Part shown: positions 1 to 4,507 of the stretch, one piece after another
How the letters are laid out: the number at the start of each line of letters is the position of its first letter
How positions within the stretch are numbered: position 1 is the stretch's first letter
Assembly: GCA_003663445.1 (NCBI GenBank)
Contig: QMZZ01000011.1
Location: forward strand, 1 to 9,279
DNA length: 9,279 nucleotides
Direction: 5' to 3'
Source of the DNA: Candidatus Aenigmatarchaeota archaeon
GTDB taxonomy: Archaea; Aenigmatarchaeota; Aenigmatarchaeia; QMZP01
The notes under the pieces: generated by a model
Database searches by the model: none
What the model was told of the DNA's origin: nothing
The model's input: only the letters and a program-made list of their open reading frames with translations
Position numbers and translations under genes: made by a program

Positions 1-91
1 AAAGACGATAGCCGAGGCAGAAGGGATAGCCCTTGCTCTCTGTCCGCTCGAGGATATCGAAAGGGTGAAAGAGGGATTGAGAGGGCTTTAG
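1..91 (+). CDS. C-terminal end of an unidentified protein (5' truncated by window edge)
   Basis: Reading from base 2, the plus strand is open for 29 codons and stops at TAG 89-91. The visible tail is a plausible soluble helical protein end, with short stretches such as AEAEGIALALC and LEDIERVKEGLRGL. Its composition resembles the neighbouring genes, whereas the other frames here look non-coding. It converges on the phosphoesterase gene and overlaps its stop codon by four bases, the same tight packing seen at other junctions in this window. I do not recognise the family from so short a tail. The rest of the gene lies left of the window. Confidence 0.5.
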   Translation, partial: KTIAEAEGIALALCPLEDIERVKEGLRGL

Positions 92-759
92 ATCTTCTTG
101 AGCTCGCACCTTATCTCTGGCTCCAGGGTGACCAGGCCGTATCTTCCTTCGTATACTGGGCCGGGATTGAATATAACAGTGTTATTGAGGGTGTCCTGCC
201 CGAACGCTTCATGAATATGTGCTGATATTACCAGAACCGGCTGAACCCTTTCTATAAAATCCCTTATAAGCTTGGAACCCACGTGCTGACCCGATATCGT
301 TCTGTCCATTTGGGTGTTGTATGGGGGGTTGTGGGTAAGGAATATGAGCTTTCCCCTTTTCTGCTCCTCTATTAGCCTAAGAGCATCCTGTGTCTCTTCA
401 TCCGTTGGCTCGAATTTTGTGTGGAAGGGTGTGACAGCCCCACCCCATCCAGCTATCTGGTATCCCTTCAGCTGCTTGAGTTTTCCGTGACAGTTAACAT
501 CGAAATCGTCGAGAAGGTCTAAAAGTTCATAGGGATCGTGATTTCCCGGAACCGCAAAAAGCGGTTTCTTAAGTGTTAGCAAACGCTGGAGCACCATATT
601 CCCAACATCCATCTGTGTAAATTCAGGTGGGACAGAAAACATATCCGTGAAATCACCCGGACATATCACAGCATCAAAATCCTCATCTTTAACTGCATCT
701 ATAATCCTATCAAGCTCCTGCCATTGCCCATGGATATCTGCAAGGACTAATAAGCGCAT
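88..759 (-). CDS. Calcineurin-like metallophosphoesterase
   Basis: This is a small cytoplasmic metal-dependent phosphoesterase of the calcineurin-like (MPE) superfamily, 223 residues from the ATG at 759. All five superfamily motifs are visible in order: LADIHG at the N terminus (metal ligands D and H), GDFTD near residue 35, GNHD near 72, LTHNPP near 143, and AHIHE near 180, where A replaces the usual G of GHxH. The substrate cannot be told from sequence; members include phosphodiesterases, nucleases and protein phosphatases. The start at 759 is preferred because the family normally begins with the first beta strand (MRLLVLADIHG) and a TATA-like GTTTAAATTA sits about 25 nt upstream, as for the other leaderless genes here. 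An ATG at 792 would add 11 residues and overlap the ORB-like element at 787-815. The gene diverges from orc1/cdc6 across the predicted origin. Confidence 0.88.
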   Translation of the reverse strand: MRLLVLADIHGQWQELDRIIDAVKDEDFDAVICPGDFTDMFSVPPEFTQMDVGNMVLQRLLTLKKPLFAVPGNHDPYELLDLLDDFDVNCHGKLKQLKGYQIAGWGGAVTPFHTKFEPTDEETQDALRLIEEQKRGKLIFLTHNPPYNTQMDRTISGQHVGSKLIRDFIERVQPVLVISAHIHEAFGQDTLNNTVIFNPGPVYEGRYGLVTLEPEIRCELKKI

Positions 760-786
760 AATATTTTTTGGGATAGGTAATTTAAA

Positions 787-815
787 CCCCATCCCCTTTA
801 TTTCCTCTGGAATTT
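787..815 (-). promoter_or_regulatory. ORB-like origin recognition box 1
   Basis: Read on the minus strand, this is the imperfect dyad TTCCAGAGGAAAT (812-800) followed by AAAGGGGATGGGG (799-787). That is the dyad-plus-G-string layout of archaeal origin recognition boxes, where the Orc1/Cdc6 winged helix contacts the dyad and the AAA+ domain contacts the G-rich arm. The G-string contains an ATG (792-790) that could be taken as the phosphoesterase start. The same core with the same spacing recurs at 4460-4481. Confidence 0.68.
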
Positions 816-860
816 CTTTTCTTTTTATGGATTTTTATAACATTGTTATATTTTTATAGC
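811..860. other. AT-rich tract, candidate duplex-unwinding element
   Basis: This is an almost uninterrupted A/T stretch with pyrimidine runs and the palindrome at 836-850, lying between the two inverted ORB-like elements. Its position and composition match the unwinding element of archaeal origins. It also holds TATA-like sequence (TTATAAAAAT on the minus strand at 840-831), so part of its AT bias may be promoter. Function is inferred. Confidence 0.5.
836..850. repeat. 15-bp palindrome, copy 1 (TATAACATTGTTATA)
   Basis: The two 7-base arms, TATAACA and TGTTATA, are perfectly complementary around a single central T. The sequence is the exact reverse complement of the palindrome at 935-949, so the region carries an inverted pair whose centres are 99 bp apart. 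On the minus strand it runs straight into TTATAAAAAT, so it overlaps a possible TATA box of the leftward gene. It may be a dimeric regulator's operator shared by the divergent promoters, or an initiator-related site. Confidence 0.6.
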
Positions 861-873
861 CAGCCTGTATAAG

Positions 874-902
874 CTCCACTCGAAATTTAGGTGTGTGGGT
901 GT
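874..902 (+). promoter_or_regulatory. ORB-like origin recognition box 2
   Basis: The plus strand reads CTCCACTCGAAATTTA followed by GGTGTGTGGGTGT. The YTCCAnnnGAAAT core and following G-rich arm line up with the other two ORB-like elements in this window, though the central dyad is weaker (CTC instead of GTG or GAG) and the G-string is interrupted by T. It is oriented opposite to box 1. The G-rich arm is framed by a 7-bp inverted repeat, TTTAGGT (886-892) and ACCTAAA (904-910), which would let this part form a small hairpin. Confidence 0.58.
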
Positions 903-934
903 AACCTAAAGCTAATATCACCGATGTTTTCCGG

Positions 935-949
935 TATAACAATGTTATA
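935..949. repeat. 15-bp palindrome, copy 2 (TATAACAATGTTATA)
   Basis: This is the exact reverse complement of the palindrome at 836-850. It lies immediately upstream of the predicted orc1/cdc6 TATA box, and its right arm itself forms part of an alternative TATA sequence (TTATATAAAA, 945-954). A protein bound here would overlap the TBP/TFB site, consistent with repression or autoregulation of the initiator gene; that is inference. Confidence 0.6.
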
Positions 950-955
950 TAAAAC

Positions 956-965
956 TTATTTAAAC
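956..965 (+). promoter_or_regulatory. TATA-like promoter of orc1/cdc6
   Basis: TTATTTAAAC is centred about 26 nt upstream of the ATG at 987, the distance expected for a leaderless archaeal transcript. No Shine-Dalgarno sequence lies between it and the start. TTATATAAAA at 945-954 is an alternative box that would give a leader of about 12 nt. Confidence 0.5.
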
Positions 966-986
966 CTCGATTTCATATAGAATTGC

Positions 987-2180
987 ATGCAAAAATCCCT
1001 GAAAGAACTTTTCAAAACCTATATAGAATCCAAGACCCCTATTTTTAAGGACCGTTCGGTTCTTTCCCATGATTACATCCCGGACATAACCCTTCATCGA
1101 GACGAGCAGATAAACCAGCTTGCCTCAATCCTGGCTCCCGCCTTAAAAGGAGAGAAGGTTTCCAACATCTTTATCTATGGCTCAACAGGAACAGGAAAGA
1201 CCCTGATCACCCGCTATGTGACATCAGAACTCCAGGAAATGGGCGGGGTGAGGGTTATTTATGTGAATTGTAAAATGAAAAGGGTTTCTGATACAGAGTA
1301 CCGTCTCTTAGCAGAGCTTATAAGGGCCTTTGGCCACGAAATCCCAGCAACCGGCCTTCCAACAGAGGAGGTATACAAAACGTTCTATGCATGTCTGAAA
1401 AGGGAAAGGAAGTACATAATCCTGGTCCTGGATGAGATAGACGCTTTGGTAAAGAAGATTGGGGATGAGATGCTTTACAATTTCGTCAGGTTGGGCCAGG
1501 ACCTACCAGATGTCAGGATAGCCTTGATAGGGATCTCGAACGATGTCGGGTTCATCGAGAGCCTTGACCCCAGGGTCAGGTCATCTCTATCCGAGGAAGA
1601 GATAATTTTCCCTCCATATAATGCAGGACAGCTTCAGGACATCCTAAAGCAAAGGGCTGAGAAGGCATTCATCCCAGGGGTGATTCAAGAAGGGGTTTTG
1701 GCGAAATGCGCTGCCCTGGCTGCACAGGAACACGGAGATGCGAGAAGGGCTATAGATCTCTTAAGGATAGCCGGGGAGCTTGCTGAAAGAGAGGGATCGA
1801 CCAAGATAACCCTTCAGCATCTGGACAGGGCAGAGGATAAGCTCGATCTTGACCGTTATACAGAACTGGTCAGGACACTTCCGAAGCAATCAAAAGCGGT
1901 CCTTGCAGCCATAATAAGGCTCGAGGAAAGGGGGAGGGAGATCCAGACAGGGGATGTTTTCAGCTACTATGAAAGGATATGCAAGGCGAACGGCCTGAAA
2001 GTCCTGACGAACCGAAGGGTTTCTGATCTTCTTGCAGAGCTTGATATGCAGGGCCTGATAACAACCCATCTTGTCTCAAAGGGAAGGTATGGAAGATCAA
2101 GGGAAATTAGGATAAGGATATCAAAACCGATCCTGGAAAGGATCAAAGCAATCCTGAAAGCGAACTTCACATCCCTATGA
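987..2180 (+). CDS. cdc6: Orc1/Cdc6 replication initiator
   Basis: This is the archaeal replication initiator, an AAA+ ATPase that binds ORB elements at the origin and recruits the MCM helicase. At 397 residues it has normal family length. Visible motifs are Walker A GSTGTGKT (65-72), Walker B VLDEIDAL (147-154), sensor 1 ISN (183-185), the DPRVRSSL segment with candidate arginine finger (194-201) and sensor 2 GDARRAIDLLR (250-260). The initiator-specific helix region lies around 163-178. The C-terminal winged helix (about 300-385) contains a basic glycine-rich wing, GRYGRSREIRI. The start at 987 has no Shine-Dalgarno and sits about 26 nt after a TATA-like box, so the mRNA is probably leaderless. 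Its stop overlaps the start of the DP1-like gene in ATGA, so the two are co-translated. It lies next to the predicted oriC, the classic arrangement. Confidence 0.97.
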   Translation: MQKSLKELFKTYIESKTPIFKDRSVLSHDYIPDITLHRDEQINQLASILAPALKGEKVSNIFIYGSTGTGKTLITRYVTSELQEMGGVRVIYVNCKMKRVSDTEYRLLAELIRAFGHEIPATGLPTEEVYKTFYACLKRERKYIILVLDEIDALVKKIGDEMLYNFVRLGQDLPDVRIALIGISNDVGFIESLDPRVRSSLSEEEIIFPPYNAGQLQDILKQRAEKAFIPGVIQEGVLAKCAALAAQEHGDARRAIDLLRIAGELAEREGSTKITLQHLDRAEDKLDLDRYTELVRTLPKQSKAVLAAIIRLEERGREIQTGDVFSYYERICKANGLKVLTNRRVSDLLAELDMQGLITTHLVSKGRYGRSREIRIRISKPILERIKAILKANFTSL

Positions 2181-2980
2181 AAGAACTGATAAAACAGGCC
2201 CTGGATTCCGGGATCCTTCTATCCCCCAGGATCTTAAGGCATGAAAGGCTCAGGGAGCTCATCCAGGCAGCAAGGGAAAGCGGAGAGTTCTATCTCGATA
2301 TAACCCAGTCAAAGCTTGAAATCATAAAACCGAAAAAACCGGAAAGCGTGAAAGCGTCCGAGATTATAGACTTCTATCAGCAGCTCTATCGCGAGCTTGC
2401 TCTGATCCTTTCTAAAAAGGTGCAGGCAGTTTCGATAAACAAAATATCCGGCGAATGTTGGATAATCGGGATGGTAAGGGAGAAGACAGAGAACGGTTTC
2501 CTGCTTGAAGATCTAACAGGTCAGATCGAGGTTATATCAAGGGTGCTTCCAGAAGAGGATGATGTGGTCGCTGTAAGGGGTTATGGAAGGGAAGGGAGGT
2601 TTTTCGCAAAGGAAATTCTCTGGCCAGATATACCCCTTGATCACAAGCCGTCAAAAGCAGGGATAAAGGCGGTTTTCAAGCCGGATGAGATAATCCTGGG
2701 TGAAAGAAAGATAAAGCCAGAAGCCCCGCTTTTGGTGAAAATAAACGGTTTCAGGATCCTGGTAATCGAAAGCCAAGACCCTGTTAGGGTTTTGAAAAGG
2801 AGGCATTTCTTCGAAAGGGGATCAAGCCCTGACAGCTTCTATCTCTTGAAGGAAATTCCAGACATCCTTTACGTCCCTGAGGAAAGGCAGGGATTTGAGC
2901 TCTATAAGGGGGTCCTAATCTTACATGGAAAATGGAAATGCGATCTTGCTACATTAACCCCAACCCCCCTAGAATTATAG
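2177..2980 (+). CDS. Truncated, catalytically degenerate DNA polymerase D small subunit (DP1-like)
   Basis: This 267-residue protein is related to DP1, the small subunit of archaeal PolD, which normally has about 450-620 residues and carries a 3'-5' exonuclease in an Mre11-like phosphoesterase domain. Residues 1-75 resemble the DP1 N-terminal region (LLSPRIL). An OB fold spans about 82-153, with IIGMVREKTENGFLLEDLTG and the ILWPDIP landmark. After that DP1 landmarks appear in compressed order: AVFKPDEIILGER (165-177) where DP1 has the DxHxGS motif, VLKRRHFF (205-212) for the LKRRHLAP motif, IPDILYVPEER (227-237) where DP1 has the GHxH motif, and YKGVLILHGKWK (243-254) for the terminal YRG..liNSGTWQ strand. 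The metal ligands of motif I and GHxH are not conserved, and GDxxD and GNHD are absent. Overlap with cdc6 (ATGA) and the intact frame argue for a functional gene. It probably serves as a structural or scaffold subunit. The 3' end overlaps the convergent TctA-like gene by 32 bp. Confidence 0.85.
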   Translation: MKELIKQALDSGILLSPRILRHERLRELIQAARESGEFYLDITQSKLEIIKPKKPESVKASEIIDFYQQLYRELALILSKKVQAVSINKISGECWIIGMVREKTENGFLLEDLTGQIEVISRVLPEEDDVVAVRGYGREGRFFAKEILWPDIPLDHKPSKAGIKAVFKPDEIILGERKIKPEAPLLVKINGFRILVIESQDPVRVLKRRHFFERGSSPDSFYLLKEIPDILYVPEERQGFELYKGVLILHGKWKCDLATLTPTPLEL

Positions 2981-4127
2981 GCAGCATCAGGACAGCCATC
3001 CCATGAGATCTTCTAAGTCCCCATTTAATAGGCAAAAGCCCGATAGCCGTTCCTGTTATTAAAACAAGAAGACCATAAGGGCCGGTTAGAAGAGCGGTCA
3101 GCAAAACCAGAAAAACCAAAACAATCAGAACAACTTTCCTATAGCTTATCCTGGAAAGGAATTTTGAAAAACCGCTTGCGATCCTAAGGGTCAAGATTGC
3201 AGAAATCCCTGAGACAAAAAGCGAACAGAAGATAAGGATCAATACCAGTCTGAAATCGACCCAAACAAGCTTTTCGATAATTACAGCAACACCCGATCTC
3301 GGCCTTGAAATCAGATATAGGGCCAAAACAGAAATAAGGCTTGCCACAGTATTCACACCACCCAGAGAGACCAGAAAAGACCTTAGGTCTTTTTTCCCAA
3401 ACTCGTGAACCAAAACAGCTGCCTGAGACGCACCCAGCCCAGGCAAGACACCCATCACCAGGCCAGCAAGCCATCCCCTTCCAACAGCACCCCACGGCTT
3501 TTCAGCTCGATTCCAATCCTGACTTTGCTCAGGCAGGCTTGTGCGGCCCTTTAAAGAAAGCAGCAGGGTGGGGAGACCGAAAAGCCCTGTAAAAACAGGG
3601 AAGAAAAGGAGAGTCAAGGGGAGGACGGGCTTGGAAAGCAGGATAAAACCGAAGCATCCTGCCAAAAGAAAAGCCGTGCATGCCCTCAATTTTCTCTTTT
3701 CCGATAGGATCATAAAGATGGCTACACCAAGGAGCAAAAGCCATATCCACGGTTTTATTCCAGAATAAAGGGCAGGGAGGAGGAAAAGCAACAAGGGAAA
3801 GAGCAGGGAGGTCAGGACCACAACCCCTAACCCACCCACAACCGTCAGATAAACGGCTTCCATCCCCCTCCCTTCAAGAAGGAAGCGATGACCTGGAAGC
3901 ACCGAAAGGGCCGTTGTGTCCTCAGGTGCTCCAAGAAAGATCGAGGGAATAAAGCTTAAGAAGGTATGGGTCAGGGCGCAGGAGAAGATGAAGAGGGAAA
4001 ACCCCAGAGGATCGAAGGGAAGAAGGGAGGAAAAGGAAAGGAGGAAAACCGCCAGGGTATTGGGATGGATCCCTGGGACAAGACCGGTCAAGCACCCGGC
4101 AAGGATACCCAGAAAAACCTCAATCAT
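2949..4127 (-). CDS. TctA-family (COG1784, DUF112-type) polytopic membrane protein
   Basis: This is a 392-residue integral membrane protein with about ten or more hydrophobic segments. It resembles the archaeal COG1784 branch of the TctA family, the large membrane subunit of tripartite tricarboxylate transporters. The signature GILAGCLTGLVPGIHPNTLA near the N terminus is echoed at about residues 220-240 by WLAGLVMGVLPGLGASQAA, fitting the internal repeat of the family. Archaeal members usually lack recognisable TctB and TctC partners, and none is visible here, so the substrate is unknown and transport is inferred from homology. The ATG at 4127 overlaps the stop of the upstream OB-fold gene by eight bases (ATGATTGA), and AGGT just ahead may be its ribosome site. 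It is thus probably translationally coupled and last in an operon with polB. It ends by overlapping the DP1-like gene tail to tail. Confidence 0.85.
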   Translation of the reverse strand: MIEVFLGILAGCLTGLVPGIHPNTLAVFLLSFSSLLPFDPLGFSLFIFSCALTHTFLSFIPSIFLGAPEDTTALSVLPGHRFLLEGRGMEAVYLTVVGGLGVVVLTSLLFPLLLFLLPALYSGIKPWIWLLLLGVAIFMILSEKRKLRACTAFLLAGCFGFILLSKPVLPLTLLFFPVFTGLFGLPTLLLSLKGRTSLPEQSQDWNRAEKPWGAVGRGWLAGLVMGVLPGLGASQAAVLVHEFGKKDLRSFLVSLGGVNTVASLISVLALYLISRPRSGVAVIIEKLVWVDFRLVLILIFCSLFVSGISAILTLRIASGFSKFLSRISYRKVVLIVLVFLVLLTALLTGPYGLLVLITGTAIGLLPIKWGLRRSHGMAVLMLPIILGGLGLM

Positions 4128-4440
4128 ACCTTTTCATGATAATTTCGAGCTCTCCTTTATAGCTTTCGACTACCCCCTGGATGCAGGCAGGACCAGGCCT
4201 TATTCCATTCAAACCAAAAGCAACAACCCTGATCTTGCCTGTCCCATCCCTGAGCTCACCGAACCAGTTTTCACCGCTATATCTACCTGATAGGTTACCG
4301 CATACCTTCACCCACACACCCACCATTTCATCCTTGATTTCACCCACCTTCACGGCATTTTCATAGCCCCAACCAACCAGGAGCATACCTAAAATCCCTA
4401 TCCCTGCCACCACCAGGCAGAGGAGCTCAAACCTGTCCAT
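4120..4440 (-). CDS. Small membrane-anchored OB-fold protein
   Basis: From the ATG at 4440 this is a 106-residue protein with an N-terminal hydrophobic segment (about residues 5-25, LLCLVVAGIGILGMLLVGW) followed by a beta-rich domain of about 75 residues. The pattern VWVKVCGNL, then FGELRDGTGKIRVVAF, then GVVESYKGELEIIM matches an OB fold of the nucleic-acid-binding tRNA_anti type. The hydrophobic segment could be a signal anchor, placing the OB domain at the membrane; which side it faces cannot be decided. A GTG at 4476 would add 12 residues but overlaps the ORB-like element, so the ATG is preferred. The gene is 67 bp downstream of polB and overlaps the TctA-like gene by eight bases, suggesting one operon. 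I do not know a characterised family member; the function is unknown. Confidence 0.72.
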   Translation of the reverse strand: MDRFELLCLVVAGIGILGMLLVGWGYENAVKVGEIKDEMVGVWVKVCGNLSGRYSGENWFGELRDGTGKIRVVAFGLNGIRPGPACIQGVVESYKGELEIIMKRYD

Positions 4441-4459
4441 GTTAAGTAACCCGAGGGAA

Positions 4460-4481
4460 CACCCCCTTATTTCCACTGGAG
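4460..4481 (-). promoter_or_regulatory. ORB-like element 3, closest match to the archaeal ORB consensus
   Basis: The minus strand reads CTCCAGTGGAAAT (4481-4469) followed directly by AAGGGGGTG (4468-4460). The TCCAGTGGA dyad plus GGGGG string matches the Thermococcales-type mini-ORB/ORB pattern and is cleaner than either box at the predicted origin. It lies in the short gap between the polB stop and the OB-fold gene, about 3.6 kb from the predicted oriC. It could be an additional Orc1/Cdc6 binding site; alternatively it only reflects the GTG/RBS context of the OB-fold gene. Confidence 0.62.
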
Positions 4482-4507
4482 ATCCCCGACGGATATCGAA
4501 ATGAAGT

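Larger units (their letters stand above)
760..986. other. Predicted replication origin (oriC) and divergent promoter region
   Basis: This is the longest intergenic gap in the window, between the phosphoesterase and orc1/cdc6. It contains two ORB-like Orc1/Cdc6 binding elements in inverted orientation (787-815 minus, 874-902 plus). Between them lies a very AT-rich tract (about 811-860) that could serve as a duplex-unwinding element. Two 15-bp palindromes (836-850, 935-949) and a second AT-rich stretch (about 935-985) complete it. Archaeal origins are typically found immediately upstream of an orc1/cdc6 gene, with inverted ORBs around an AT-rich unwinding region. The location and element types are seen directly; the assignment as the active origin is inference. 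Confidence 0.72.

Noticed and set aside
760..792. 11-residue N-terminal extension of the phosphoesterase from ATG 792
   Set aside because: It would sit inside an ORB-like G-string and holds a TATA-like sequence about 25 nt before the ATG at 759. It is not excluded, only less likely.
2720..2740. Frameshift as the cause of the short DP1-like gene
   Set aside because: Landmarks before and after the missing part are in one frame, and no DP1 remnants appear in other frames. An in-frame loss fits better.
2949..2980. Transcription terminator between the convergent DP1-like and TctA-like genes
   Set aside because: The coding regions overlap by 32 bp and I see no clear T-rich run or hairpin on either strand just past the stops.
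3916..4290. Plus-strand open frame of 124 codons
   Set aside because: It is antisense to the TctA-like and OB-fold genes, highly basic, low complexity and without recognisable motifs; a shadow frame.
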